Below are positions 42,912 through 57,099 of a DNA stretch of 64,000 nucleotides, one piece after another (the stretch's first letter is position 1; every line of letters starts with the position of its first letter). The notes under the pieces are model-generated. The model ran no database searches. It saw only the letters and a program-made list of their open reading frames with translations, and was not told where the DNA came from. Source of the DNA: Paragordius varius. Lineage: Eukaryota > Nematomorpha. The stretch spans positions 7,750,001-7,814,000 of the forward strand of contig OZ176051.1 of assembly GCA_964247055.1 (NCBI GenBank). The letters run 5' to 3'. The position numbers and the translations under genes are program-made.

Positions 42912-45900
42912 GATATTAACCCTAAATAGATAGAGTTTATCTGTGAAAAATTAATAAATATGAATCAATTAACATACGATGTTTCAGAAAGTATTTTATT
43001 TTTTTCTGAATTGGAGTGTAAACTAAATAATAAAATTTAAATTATCAATGCCCTCGGATACTTTGATACTTTATTATCATTCTTAAATATTTCTTGTTTA
43101 TATTACTGATCATCTATAAAATATCGAAAAACATGTGTAAATATCTTAAATAAGAAATATTCGAGATAGATTTTTTATATAGCACAATTAAAATAGGTTA
43201 GCATAATAGCAATGCTTCCCCAATAAATTAGTATTAGAGCCCATTTTTATGGTTAATTTATACTTTGTTGGGAATATTTCCAATGTTTGATAATTTCAGG
43301 TTGAAGTTCAGGACACTTTTCACGATCATGAAATAAAGAAATGCTTAATTGCAACAAGACATTATTAGCCCAATCGCATTCTTCGCTATATTTTTATAAA
43401 ATATTATGCAATAAAAAATGTCAGATATTTGTGAAAAACATTGGAAAACTCATAAAAATTATTTTATCAGTCAAAAGTAAGGATGATGTCCAACACGCTT
43501 TTTTTCGTGCGCAAAATTGCTCTTAAAAATGTTAAAAAAATTTACGATTGTGTAAGGTTATATATATATATATATATAGATATGTGTGTTGTGATAAGAA
43601 TTAAAAATACTTTATGAATGGTAGTCCATATAACTTTTCCGTAAAGTGTATGTAAGATAAAAGAAGTAAAAATAAATCAACTTCCACGCGTAAAAGCGTT
43701 TCGTTATCGACTAATTTATCTAGGATAAATAAACATAACTTGCATTAAACAAAAATTCATTCATACTTTAAATAAAATCAATTAAAGTTGGATTATAATA
43801 TAATATAAAAATAATAGTTATTTGATGTTTATAGATAAATGTTAACAAAAAAACCTTCAGATATAGAAGATGAAATATTTTTATAGTTTTGAAGACCCAT
43901 TAGTAGACAATGTGAATATAAATGGAAGTATCGATTAAGCTGTTTGTAAAACATTTTAATTTCATTTGTCTGTGCTCCGTCTTCAATCATGGTTTGAAAT
44001 TGCTTTGTAATAATTTTCAATTGATTATGATATTTTTCGCATAACAAATTAGTATTCGTAGTGAGGTCCATGTTTTCGGATACATTGAATTGACCATGCA
44101 AATTATTTCCAGTCAAAAAAACTGTCAAAGCTCTATAAATGCAAGAAATAAAAGTGTAAATTTATAGAACAATTCCGTAATATATAGTTTGATATCTGCA
44201 ATAAAGATCTTCATCATGTTATTTATTATATTTGTTGACCGATATGATATCAAAATTTATAAACATGATATATTTTTTTAAAATTACAACAAAATATTAC
44301 AATGTTAATTTAATAATAGTTAACCATTGTATATAAATGTGATTACATTCTTCAGTAGCGTATGGCATAAAACATTATTAGTACATAAAAAATGTTAGTT
44401 GTTGTGCATAACCATAATATCACCTTGTTTTTTCTAAAAAAACATTTTTTTATTCTTTTATGGACTCATATTATTTTATACCATACGCTGCTGTAAAACA
44501 TTATTAGGGAGAATATCATATATTTTGCTCAAGAAAAGGTATCATAGAGAAAGTATAAAAAACTTATTTATGTTATGAAAATTTAAGCATTGTTTAGTGA
44601 TAAATTAAGTAAAAAATAATGCGTTCGTTCGTATGAGCAACATACTTTCCAGCTAAGTATATAATATCGCGTTCCAAAAATGCCATTTGACCATCACTTG
44701 AATGTAATGGTGTGTAAAACATAAAAGGCTGCTGTAAACCCTTGAGCATAAGGTAAAGTTGAACGTATACGTAATAGAACTCAGGATTAGTTTGATGTCT
44801 GCACATAAAAATAATTTTAACGCATTTTTCATTATCTTTTTTGACACAGTGTAAATGGATCCATGCAAAAACAAACAGTTTTAAATTTTTTAAATTCTAA
44901 TTCCCATATTTTTTACTTATGACCATGATTTCATACAGTTTCATTTAGCTAAAACTTCATCAATAATTTTTATTCCAGAATCAGTTGTAGGGCAATTTTC
45001 TCTTGGTAATTTTTATCCGACCCGCACACACAATTCCTCCATAAAAAACATTTTAAAACACAAATTTATTCAGCCACAAAATTCGTTTAAAATGTTTCAT
45101 TTATTGATAAATCTATAGTTAAATTCAAATATAAACGCTCCTATCTTTCCTTTACTATTAATATATAATTTATGTCAAAATATAAATTGTTAACCTAGAG
45201 GCTATTTTAACCATAGCTTCAAGTTGAATAGCAGTATAATTATGGACACGATCTTTACGAATCCGATCTCTTAGGCCCACAAAATGTTGATGCAAATCCA
45301 AAGTTTCGTATTCCGTCCCATCTAAGTTTTCCCAATTTTTTTTATTTTCATCTTTTTGAGATGCGTTGTTATTGTTGATTGCATTTACTTTTTCTGAAGA
45401 ATTATTCAATTTTTTTGTCCCGTGATTTTGGTTTTCGGACATTAAAAATGTGTCATCGGATGATGAACATAAGCAGTAAAGTTTAAGCAAAACTTTACCA
45501 CAGTTTAAAATGTTATAGGGCTAAATTATTATGTAATGTATATGGGTAAAAATTTATTAAACTTAACAAATTCACCAAAAATTAACTAATGGTTCAATTT
45601 TTTATATAATAGTTTCAAGTCTTTTTTTTCTAACTGATTCTTGATTACAGATATATATTTCGTGTATTATTTTTTAATATCGATTGAACATAAAAAAAAT
45701 ATATATTAATTTATAGTTATAGCCTTAAAATATATGTCCAAAATTATTTTATATTGTTAATTTTTAGTAAAAACAATTAAAATAAAAAAAATAAATGCAA
45801 AAATTAAACAAATTACATTGTAGATGAAGGAATAGGTATGTTGATACAAATCTATGGCTTCTTCTAAATTATGACCTAACATTTCGGCCAATGTTGCTTG

Positions 45901-48900
45901 GCCCATCCATGAAAAGGGGTATTTAGGGTCATTAATTTGTGCCTTAGTAAATGATTCATTTGCAAGCTATATATTAGTGGTAAATTTGAAAATTAAAATG
46001 TTAATTTTGGGTCTAAAAATAAATATCGATGCGATGAATTATTTTGTCAAAGATCATTTTTTATCATATAATTCAAAAATTTTACAGCATTAGCATTAAA
46101 CAAAGGATATAGTTTATGTCATATGATTAAGTTTACTTAAAATCTCATTAAGAATTCATTATTAAAAAACTTAATGAAATTACTCATTTTACAATTTTTA
46201 GCACAAATGTTTTTTTATATTATTGGACTCTAAGAAATTACGCCTCTACGGGCACATTCTAAGGCGAGTCATTACATCCGAAAATTATCGAAGATATAAT
46301 TTTTAGCAAAAGATAAGCCACTTGTCTTGATGTTAGAATAAAAAAAATTAAACCTAGGTAGCGTCCCTCCAAAGACCGATTATATATATAGGGTCCTAAA
46401 ATTATACAAACAACTTTTTTAAGATATTTTTGTCTCAAATCGACCGTTTTTTAAGCTAACTATAATTGGTCAAACTTAGCATACTAATGGCAAATAATAT
46501 TTACTTTTCCTTCGCCTTTCATCAAATATAAAATCCCCAGATTGGAGGCAAACATCGGTTCATTGGGCGCAATATCAATGCTTCGTTGAAAAGATTGCAA
46601 TGAAATATTATTTTCGCTTTCTTGTTCTAGTAAAGCCAACAAAAATATCATAATATATGATTTAAAAAAAGATTTATTATATATAAATATCTTACTTGTT
46701 TCAGTTGTGACAGCCAATATGCCAAGTATATTAATGGCCCAGGGGTCATTAGGATGTAATTCAATGAAAGTTTTGAGTAATCTATTTAATAAATATAATT
46801 TATCTAAAATTGATGATAAATTCGATTGTATGGTAAATTTTTCTTTTAAAAAAATGATTCAAAAAGGTATTATTATTTTGGCCCAGATACTGGGATTCTA
46901 TGGATTAATAAAGAAACAAAGATATCTCTATCTTTGTTGCGTTTCTTGGGAACAAATCTTGTTCTACGATTTGAGTCGAAGTTGTTTTAGGCCTCACTTT
47001 TCGGTTGGGGGCAGGGATATGTACTCAATAATATCTTCAGCAGATGAGTCCATGCTAGATCAGTCTAAATGGCCAAAATAACAAAGTCTTTTTGTTCTGA
47101 TAAAAGCTCTTATTGGTTCTATTTCAGTTATAATAGTATTTATCTTCTTATGTTTTAGCATTCTGATTCTTTTAAATCTTTATTAATGATTTTGTGATGG
47201 TAGGGCAGACACCGACTTTATATGTTTTAATTTTTTTCGGATAAGTCTTTATGTGTTAATAGATATTTGAATTGGTTAAATTTTGGCCAGCCGAGTTTGA
47301 TATTATGTGATGGTTGTTTGAGCATCCCCATTTACTGATATTACATAGATAGGTGAAAATGTTCACAATTTCGAGCCTAAAATTTCCTATAATAAACTCC
47401 TAGGTATGTTTAGTTTACCCATTATGAAGCTTTGGCATTTAAAATTATTATTGTCAATTGATTTTTCTTTCAGGCCAGTGCATTTTTTATAAGCCCATAT
47501 TTTACAAGATGCACATAAAATGGCATTAGTTTTAACTTCGGTGTGGCAGATAGAGCATAAATATTAGTTATGTTTTATCCCCTGTAATTAATATTTTTGT
47601 TCTTTCTACATTTATTTTTTTAAATACAACTGGCTCAGATTCTTTAAGATAAAACAATATAAATATATTATTTTTGGGACGTTTTTAAACATTCTACTTA
47701 GGAATAGTCATTAAAAACCATTTCATTAACCGTAGTTTTAGGCTATAATTATATACAAAGATTTGGATAGCAAGTATAAATATATATTAATACGGCTATG
47801 GAAAAATGCTTAGATAACATCAGATAAATAAATTAGAAAATATTATCCATATTTTTTACAAACCTAAACGTCAATGGTATAAAACTTAAAGAGTCTGTAG
47901 CTTTAAGTGATGTTGGAATTTGCAATTCAAGTTTTGGACACAATTTCCATAAAGCCAATAAATCCGGGGATGGTTGGCAAGATAAATTTAATTTTTTAGT
48001 CTCGGCTTCCATTTTGACCAATAACATAAGAGCATTGAATACTTTTAACCATAAACCACGATTGTTTGGTAGGATTTGTAATGCTATAGTAAGGGATCTA
48101 TAAGCAAAAAAAATAATAAAACTTGTGAAAAAACATTATAAGTAAAAAAAGATTTTATCGTTTAAATTTGTCATAATCATACATTAAGTACATTAATATG
48201 ACCAATCTAAAAACGATGATCAATTTTAATAGTCAGATTATTAACTTTTACATTTTACACTAAGGAATAATCAAGACAATGCATGTTCTAACTTTAAATT
48301 TAATAAAAAATTACCGAAAAACTTTTTAAATTAGGGTAATGATAAAATATATAAAAAAATACTTTAAATTTATGAGCATTAAATCGATTAGCGTAAATGA
48401 ATAGGAGACACATCCTTTGACATTATCATTATTTATTGCAATAGTTATCAAGGGTATAATTTCATCTTTTTTGGTTGCGTTTAAATATATTGGAAGTGTT
48501 TGTAGCAAACAACACCCTTTAGATAAAAGTAACCAGTATTTTATCCATTCCGCCATTTTTGGTTGTTGCGATATCTAAAATAGACACAAAAAATAACGTT
48601 ATAACACGGTAATAAATGATAATTTATTCATATGTAGCATGAAAATTGAATTACGAAAAATAAATCTGTATGTATAAAATATATCATTTCTCTAAAACAT
48701 GAAAAAAGAAAAATTTGTTGGTAAACTAAATAAGGCCCTCTACAAAATGTTAAATTTAAAAAGTAATTTATGTAACAAATTGGATTTATGGTTAAGATAA
48801 TTGACATTAAAATGGACCCCGGCTTATAATAATCGCAATTGTGGCAAGGTCACATGATACGAGTCATCTGACCCTTTTATAAACATATGAATTAAATTTT

Positions 48901-51900
48901 ATTTAATTAAAAAAAATCAATAACTACAGATATTTAAAAAGAAAAATTGTAAAATTATTTATTTATTATTTTAGGCTCATTATATTCCATAATCCACACG
49001 AATAGCAAGTTTGTAGGAAACTGCTCTTGTTGAACAACTCTAATTTAAAAATTAAAATCTTTTATATAAAAATAAAAAAAGTGTGTAGTAGCTTAGTTAC
49101 TAGGCCGGTTAACTTAAAAAAGCTCATATTGAGGGGGGTCCACTGTTCATTTGAATAGACCAATATTGGTGGAAATATGTAACCATGTTAAAATTAATAA
49201 ATAATGACGACAACTACATCCCAAAAATTAAAAAAAATTATTCCATTCGCTATTTCATGATTTCAAAGTACAAAATTTAAAATATTAACTTTCTCATCCG
49301 TGCCACCGTTCAAATTTTGTTCTGTGCCAGGTTTCTCAAGACTTATATTGTTTAGGAGTATCTCTAATGCATTTTTCACACATTCCGTGGCTTTAATATC
49401 CAAATAGTTTTCTAAACTCTTTTCAGCAAGATCAATATATGTTTCTGCCAATCCTGTATGTATAAAAAGCAAATTAAATAATTTTTTTATTTAATTATTT
49501 CACATAATATGCATATATCCATACGGTTAAAAAATTCTAAATTTATACCCATTAATGCAAGAGTGTAGCCAGGATTACGATCTAATATATCTTGAAAAGC
49601 AGAAATAGCCAATGAATGCGAACCCATTTTAAAATGCAACATTGCAAATTTGGTGTTTACGTAACATATTTCTTCGGTGTGCTCTTGTGTTTTAACAATA
49701 TTTTTATTATCATTACTAACATCATTCGATTTCCAGATTGGATGTTCTTGAAAAGCTTTGAGTGAAGCTTTGAAAGAGTTATTGTAATAATAGGCCTCAG
49801 CCAAACATTTCCATGATATTCTGTGATAAAATTCAAAATATGAAAAAGTTAAAACTATAATTTTCTTTAGTTAGTTTTAAACGGTTAAAAAAACCATAGA
49901 GCAATCTTATATAAATATTTATAAGAATTAATTGTGGAGTAACATAAAATATTTTTACTCATCATTCGGATCCTGATGAAAAACTTGTGTGAAAGAGTTG
50001 ATTGATTTTTCGTACAAACCCTTGTTAAGGTACAAAATTCCCAGGCGTCGATATAACCATGAAGTACTGATATATAAATATAAAATACAAAAGTTATCTA
50101 TTATACAATTAAATTTTAGACACGATTTCCAACTTAAATTTTTTCTTATCATTTTTTATTATTATAATTACAATAACGTGTTTTTCATATAATCTACTTA
50201 ATCATTAAAATACATTTTGAAAAATAATTTTTGAAAAAAATTGCATACAATAAAGTATGTTACCATTTCACATTCTACCAAATAAAAAAGATTTATCCAA
50301 GTTTAAAAATCGAAATCTAATTTTTACGCCCTAAGATATTGAAACCTGAACTAAAACTAACTTACTTTTATAAAAGTATGTGGTACCGTTTCAAATCTCC
50401 AATTTTATCATGTATATTAGACATAAATAAAGCTAACTAACTAATATTTACCAAGTATCTCGGGGTAAATTCTCATATACATCCACCATTTTTTGCAATA
50501 CATATCCGTATAAATCATTCATACGCAATTCAATCAACAAATTAGCCAATAATTGATTGGCCGGGAAAAAGTGATATTGATAAATTTCACAACACCTTTC
50601 CAGCAAATCTTTGGCTCCACTAAAGATTTATGTATGTTGAAATAATAGAGAAAAAAATATAATTAATAAAATGGTCATCATATTTTGCTGTTAATATGCA
50701 ACTTGGTTTATTTTCATAACTTTTTACGTTTCAAAGGTGTACTTAAAATGTTTAATATGGTAAATGCAATGTCGAAAAACATAATATTTTTCAATGATTT
50801 CAGCCGAATATACATAATCAAATTAAAATATATTATTTAACTCATCTATTTTGACTGACCAAAAGCTATATAATATGTAATCATAAAATAGACACAATCT
50901 TACTTTAATAAATTGAGACTGTTAGGATTGGTAAATATATTATTAAGGCTCCTCTCTACATTATTCGAATCTCCAGTTTCGTTCTCATTATCATAATCAT
51001 TGGTAATATCTGTTTTGAAAGTGAGACATGCCAAAAGTAAATAGGATTGTGCCATCAAATAATAGACATAAGGATTATATGTGTCCATTTGACTCATGCT
51101 AAATAGAGTTTCAAGAGTGTTTTCTATCGTAGCAGTAATAATTGTAAATTCCTGCGAAGTTTTATAATTATCCAAAATGTTAGATAAATCATTCAAATCT
51201 CTATGTTCAAGTGTAAGGAGTTTAAAGGATGATATAGCCAATGTACTAATATTATCACCATAATTATTTGAGAATAATTTTTGCAATATTTCATAAATCT
51301 TAAGGTGTATTCGTAAGAAATGTGCCGTAAAATATATGGGGAATGATAATGTATCTATTGCATCTGCGTTTAAATCCGTCAAATCTTCCAAGCTGTGAAA
51401 AATATAAACATTAAAATATAATGAAACAAAAAGTTTGATAATTTTATCGATGTGTATACAAATAATCTTTATGCATATAAAAATAATCTTTAAGGAATCG
51501 AAAACGAAAAAAAAATCGTGATAAAATTTGGGCAAATGGTTGTAATTTCAGGTCCAATATATAAAAATAAGGATAAATATTTTAATAGAATATATATGTA
51601 TAGCCGGGCAAGAAAAAATGTAACCCTCACAATTTTATCGTGCTTTATATTATCATTATTAATAAAATAAAATAAGAAAATATTAAAAATATGGCGCTAC
51701 TATTGTATTAAATATGCAAAAAATTAGTAAATAAAATATTTGCAAACTGTTACCCATATTTCAGTTCTAAAATGTAATGGTTTTTAAAACCTCTTTTTTT
51801 CCAACAATATACAGCAGCAAATGGTTCCGGTTCTGTTCGCTAGTTCAAATCAACCAAAAAAACCGCAAAAAAACTTATATTAGTATAAAAATTACCATTT

Positions 51901-54900
51901 ATTTGCTTCACTGCAATGGCCTAAATTATAAAAACAGATTCCCCTCACGGCAGATATGGGAGTGATCTCTTGATTTATATATTCAACCATTATTTCATCC
52001 AAAAGCTAAAAAATTAAAAAAATTTCCAAAAACAAAAACTATCTATAAAGCTATGCCAATTATAATCGTATCTCTATTTTTGATTACAGTAAAAATTAGG
52101 TTAATAACTAATATTTTATTAAAACCGCATATTCTCCAACCTCAGTTTTTTTCATATATTATTGTTTTTCTTGGAAATAAAAATTGGTAACTGATTCAAA
52201 TTATTTTATACCAATCATAATTATATAAAAACGTGGATCTAAAAATATTAGTTTCTCTTACTTTAAAAATTTAATTAAATTCGAAAAATATTGATTAACT
52301 TTATGATGTAAAAAAAAGATAAAACTTGTATGCATTGACTTTCCAAATTTAGTTGGGAATAACAGATGGCCAGTAGAAATTCGATTTGTAACCTTTGTTC
52401 CTCATGAAATAATTTGTTTTCTCGTATCTAACAAAATAATATTTTTTTTGCAGATAATTTTTTTGGCCACATATTATTAGATAAAAATTTATTCTACTAA
52501 AAAATTTTAATTATACCCCTGTTAAATTAACCAAATTTTACAAAAAATCGAAAACATTGGATTGTTATATGTAATTAAAAATTTGCATTAATTTTTAAAT
52601 TAACACATTACATATAGATTTTACACTTTAAATTCCTCAATTTTCCAATTTAATTTCCAAAAAATAATTAAAGCTTTATCTTAACATAAAACTATTTAGG
52701 GGTGGGAGTCTTAATAAAAAACAAGAATATAAATTCACTTTCAATAATTCAGTTAAGGCTTTGGTATAATATCGTTTACAATCAATTTTCTGTTCCAACC
52801 AAATACGACACCTCAAAACTGCTAAATTCTCCCAGAATATTGCTTCATAGACTAAACATGGTATTTCCTTTAGGGCAAGAGCTACAAAAAAATAATTATC
52901 ATATATATCCAAAATTTTTGTAAAAAAACTTTGATTATTATAATTTTTTTGTATATATTTGCAATATGAAACCAATAATGTAAAGGTCGACAAAAAGAGA
53001 GGCGTAAATTAGGTCCTTAGAATTATAGTTAAAATTATGGATGACAATCGATAAAAAGGTAAAATATTGTAAGAAAATAGGCTAAATTAAAATGATACAT
53101 AATTTTTATATTTACACCATATATAATGGGCAGATTTGAATCAAGTGTTCAAAATGACATATACATAATATATATTTAAATTTTTTTAATTCTTTTATAT
53201 GGCAAAAAACTTTTAAGTAATTATCTATTTCTACTATAGATTGCTAAGTAAAACTTTATTATATTATTGTATGTATAATTAATATGTTTGGCATCTTCAA
53301 ATTTTTTAAGTGAACGTGAAACAGCTCTTTAAGACATTCCTTCGCGTTATATTGCTTAATCCCTTTAGTAGCTAGATATTTTAAAATTAAAAACACATTC
53401 TTGACGCAATCTAAAAAATTATATCCCGAAAAAAATGGTATGGTAAAAAAATATTGGCTCTACCCCTAGTGTTTTAATATTTATTCATTAATAAAATTAT
53501 GTAAACAAGTATGGTAAATTTTAAACACTAATTAAATTACCAACATACTACGAATTTCTAAATTTAGTTTAACCAATACTAAAATATATAATATAGGCTC
53601 ACACTACGTTAAATTTTTAATAATTATCAAAATTTCTAAATTATGTAAAGATTTATGCATTTGTGTGTTTTGATATCCTTTATACCTTCGTCCAATATTT
53701 TATCAGCATTAGCAAGATCGTGAACACGAAAATATATAAGAGCCATGTAATAAAATATTTCTGGCCCATTGTCCAACGTGTCATCATTGTAAACTGTAAT
53801 AAGTGTGTTGTATAAATATACGATTATTTCTAAATTTTAGTTTTAATAATATTTTGGTCTTTAAAAAAATTATATAAATATTAAAAAACAATTTTTATGC
53901 AAGTTATAGGATACCGATGAAGTTTAGAAAATATATTTAATACATTTTCATCTAAATTCAAAAACCACCTAGCCAATTCATTAATATTTTCATTCTAAAG
54001 GCGATGAAAAAATATTTAAGCAAATTATTTAAAATAAAGTTATGGTATATGATTTTATGTTAGAATCAATAGCAAACGAACATTTTTTGTCAGGTCAATT
54101 TAAACAGGGCGCATATTAATTTTCCTTTATTAAAAAATTTTATTAAAAATTAGATTTTCTTTATCATAATTCCTATAAATAAATCATAAATACCATCAAG
54201 TAAGGCATTCAATGCATTAGCATAATCTAATTGATGAATTAATTCATAGGCTAATACAACTTTGGACAGGGATTGAATACTAACATATTCATTTGTGAAG
54301 TGCGACAATCTACTCCATATACTTTCGCATTCAGGGTGATTTGTCAAGAAATTATCTAATAATATATAAATATTAGTAGATAAAGGATATAAAACATCAT
54401 CAAGATTTCATCAAAAACTTAAAAAAATTTATTAAAGTTAATCCGTGGAGAAATATAATGGAATTATTATAATGGGCTTTCAACATATTAATTTTTGAAA
54501 AAAGATGTTTATTTTTGAACACATCATAATAAAATTTTTATCCTTTATATTTTCAAACATTGTAAGTTATTATTATCCTCGCCAATACAAATTACCCAAC
54601 TAAATAAGATTGTTGACACCTATCAAATATAATTTATTAAATTAAACACTGTTTATAACCCTTATTTATTGTAATATCTATTATTAATATAAAGCAACAT
54701 TTGACAAGTAGTTATAGGTCTTTTATAAAGTAACTGATGTACATTTTATTAAATATTTCTTATTCATTTTTAACTGTCAATTAAAAAATATATATTTCAA
54801 AATTTAGTTTAATTAAAAAAAAATACCAGGATCTTCATACATATACACTTTGAACAAGCATTCCAATGCAATATAATCGTTTTCATCCAAGTTTAGTAAA

Positions 54901-55334
54901 AGTTCACATGCATCAATCAACGTTGAAGAATCAGAAAAACGTGATAAAAGTTTCAGGCATTCATGTGCTATTGAGAAAAAATTCGGATTCTCTGAGTTAT
55001 TATCTGTTAAAAGATAATCTTTAGCGGCAGTAATTATCTTAAAAATTAGAAAATTCAATACATCATCCTTATAATTTTCCAAATCCATATATTTAAAATT
55101 ATCTATGACCTTTTCAAGATAATTTTCATTTTTGATTTTCTCAACCTTATCTTTCAAAATTTTATAAGCCTTATATATAACTAAATAATTTTTTACATAT
55201 TCATAGCACATATATTCTTGTAGTAAGTTAACTAAATCATTTAACTCATTGCCAGATAAATCTTTATTTGCCTCGTAAAATTTCTGAAATTCTGCCAAAA
55301 TTTGATTTTTATCATATATTTTTGATAACGTATC
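42605..55334 (-). CDS. SKIC3: SKI3/TTC37-like TPR protein, multi-exon (5' end not resolved)
   Basis: Likely the TPR scaffold of the SKI complex, which feeds RNA to the cytoplasmic exosome. Exons recognised on the minus strand (approximate): 55334-54827, 54355-54194, 53998-53921, 53795-53690, 53417-53290, 52885-52715, 51392-50904, 50620-50455, 50060-49955, 49820-49490, 49455-49262, 48575-48330, 48098-47865, 46783-46696, 46627-46505, 45963-45826, 45519-45195, 44811-44640, 44132-43845, 42826-42610. Diagnostic stretches in the family's order: RRLGILYLNKGLYEKSINSF, WKCLAEAYYYNNSFKASLKA, GLAETYIDLAEKSLENYLD, KTFIELHPNDPWAINILGIL, DIAPNEPMFASNLGILYL, ESFTKAQINDPKYPFSWMGQ. About 550 residues precede the first of these, similar to human SKI3. 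The exons from 45519 rightwards in the protein (HQTNPEFYYVYVQLYLMLKG, ALTVFLTGNNLHGQF) keep phase but do not resemble the vertebrate C-terminus. The first exon begins after an acceptor, so the start codon lies beyond 55334. Confidence 0.72.
42869..42909. repeat. (TA)n microsatellite
   Basis: About 38 bp alternating TA in an intron just upstream of the exon ending near 42826 on the minus strand. Confidence 0.9.
43560..43578. repeat. (TA)n microsatellite
   Basis: About 19 bp alternating TA within an intron. Confidence 0.8.
44353..44493. mobile_element. MITE carrying the ends of the Tc1-like elements at 6.0 and 13.3 kb
   Basis: Left end CAGTAGCGTATGGCATAAAA, right end inverted CAGCAGCGTATGGTATAAAA. 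The inner block inverted, AAAAAACAAGGTGATATTAT GG, matches the AAAACAGGGGGATATTATGG block of the larger elements, whose end is CAGTAGCATATGCAG. So this 141-bp palindrome is a miniature derivative or relative of that family, in an intron of the SKI3-like gene. Confidence 0.7.
47425..47660 (-). pseudogene. PHD-finger-like remnant in a SKI3-gene intron
   Basis: Minus-strand translation gives CSICHTEVKTNAILCASCKI then WAYKKCTGLKEKS and NNNFKC: a C-x2-C-x10-C-x2-C-x4-Y-x2-C array resembling a PHD finger with His changed to Tyr and the last Cys lost. Such fingers occur in proteins of some retroelements. Frame-shifted residual coding sequence may continue to about 46850. It lies in the intron between exons at 47865 and 46783. 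Confidence 0.4.
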
Positions 55335-55569
55335 CTATATTTATTAAATATTTAAACCTTTAATAACTCCATGTGCTTATCATATGTATTTTATAGTTTA
55401 ACATTAAAATGTTCATATCGGGTAGAAATATATCATGTAGTTGTAATATCGCATATTGGGAAATTATAATTTTACTGATATGACATAGAAACTAAAATAA
55501 GATATAAGCTGTCATACTCGTTTTAATTTTTAGACACCAGATAATTTTTTTTGCTTTAGGAGTAAGGGA

Positions 55570-55919
55570 TCTTTCAAAGCTCTAACTTCCAAATAATTAG
55601 TTTTACCATAAAAATGGTTAATAAAAATAAACTACTTTTTCTGTTTAAGGCAATGTTAAATGTAATTTTAATAAAAAACAATTTAATTTTAGCCTTGGAA
55701 TCATTTAAACACGATATTTTGCAAAAATGTTGATAAAAATGGCATCCAGGTAATTTGATATAAACTTTTTTTCCAAAACTCAATGATATTTTGGTGAATC
55801 TATATATTTTTTATTAGGATAGAAGCATAAATTTAAATCGGAACCGTTTCTTTCAGTAGTTTTTTTAAATATCAATTTAAATATCTGAAGCTACTAGATA
55901 CCCCAATTTGAAGTGTTAA
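55570..55919 (-). repeat. repeat A, inverted copy
   Basis: Right end inverted reads TTTTAACACTTCAAATTGGG; inside are the landmarks (inverted) ACTACTGAAAGAAACG and ATGCTTCTATCCTAATAAAA. It matches 3427-3790 over most of its length. Confidence 0.6.
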
Positions 55920-56039
55920 AATGTAATTACTAAAATTTAAACAATGTTCGAGTTCATCAATTAAATAATAAGCAAATTATGAACAATGATGAGGTAGGCT
56001 GTTTGTAGTAGAGTCTAACACCAAAACACGATTGAAACA
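55920..56039. other. spacer between repeats A and C
   Basis: No feature seen. Confidence 0.4.
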
Positions 56040-56345
56040 TACAGCTGATATTAAAATCATAATATATCAGGTTTTTGCTGGTAGGTAGCCTAAAAGTTTT
56101 TTTATATTTGCATTTTTCAACCGTAGTCAGTTATTTGTCTGTTGCAACAGCGATTTAAAAATAATATAAAAAAACATGGCGGAAAAAAGTTTGATATGAG
56201 GCTTTTTTACAATTTTAGATTTTTGGAAAAAAATTGTATTATGCGCCTAAAAGGCCAAAGAGAGCCTTTTTTAAATTCCGCTTAATACCTTAAAAACTTT
56301 ATATTGAAAGTACAAATCTCGCAGAGATATAAAACTACCTCAAGG
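56040..56345 (+). repeat. repeat C, third copy
   Basis: Shares GCGATTTAAAAATAATAT-type sequence, TTTGATATGAGGCTTTTTTAC and TTGTATTATGCGCCTAAAAG with the copy at 25560-25985 and ends ATAAAACTACCTCAAGG. Confidence 0.5.
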
Positions 56346-57099
56346 AATAATAATTAATATAAAAATACAATACATTCAAAATAAATAATTATAATTTAGG
56401 AATTTTTTATGTGATTGCGTATAATAAAATGGATTTAGCAAACGTATGAAATTAAATTATTAACAAAATTATTGTTTCTTTTTACCCCGACTGAACCATT
56501 TGACCAATAAAGTATAATAAACCTTTGTTTTTTAGCTTAGACTGAGAAAATTATTTAATTTTTGCACGTGTCATTTTTTTAAAATGTGTAAATAAAATAT
56601 GATGGCTGTTTGGCGTATTTATATTCCTAATATATTTTCGATTGTACCGCATTGAACTATTTTTGGTTTTTACATCCCCATCACAAAATCTACCTATAAC
56701 TGTCTCAAAGAGTGAGACGTCATTTTTCTGTTTATTTAGGGTCGTTCGCATCATGGGTAGAAACTACCATCTTTTCGTAAAAAAATCACAATGCATATGA
56801 ATCAAGGGACCCAAACTACTTTTTAACGCACTTAGATATAAAATACTAATATTTTTCCATTTAACTTGAGCTAATATATATGAGTCTAATATTAAAAAAT
56901 GAACAGTTATATAAAATTAATTTTAAAAATTGAAGCAGTGTTTTTACAAAAATAATATATATATTATTGGTTTTTATATGACCTCCCTATTGAGCGCACT
57001 ATGGTTTTTGAAATCCCTTTCAATTAATTAATATTCTGTAGTAAAAAAAATGTGGTTAACATATAATAAGCCAGTACAAAATTTCATAGTTTTTGCATT

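Noticed and set aside
46707-47081. 124-codon plus-strand frame
   Set aside because: Overlaps antisense to a SKI3 exon and a repeat-like intron; no domain and no splice context on plus.
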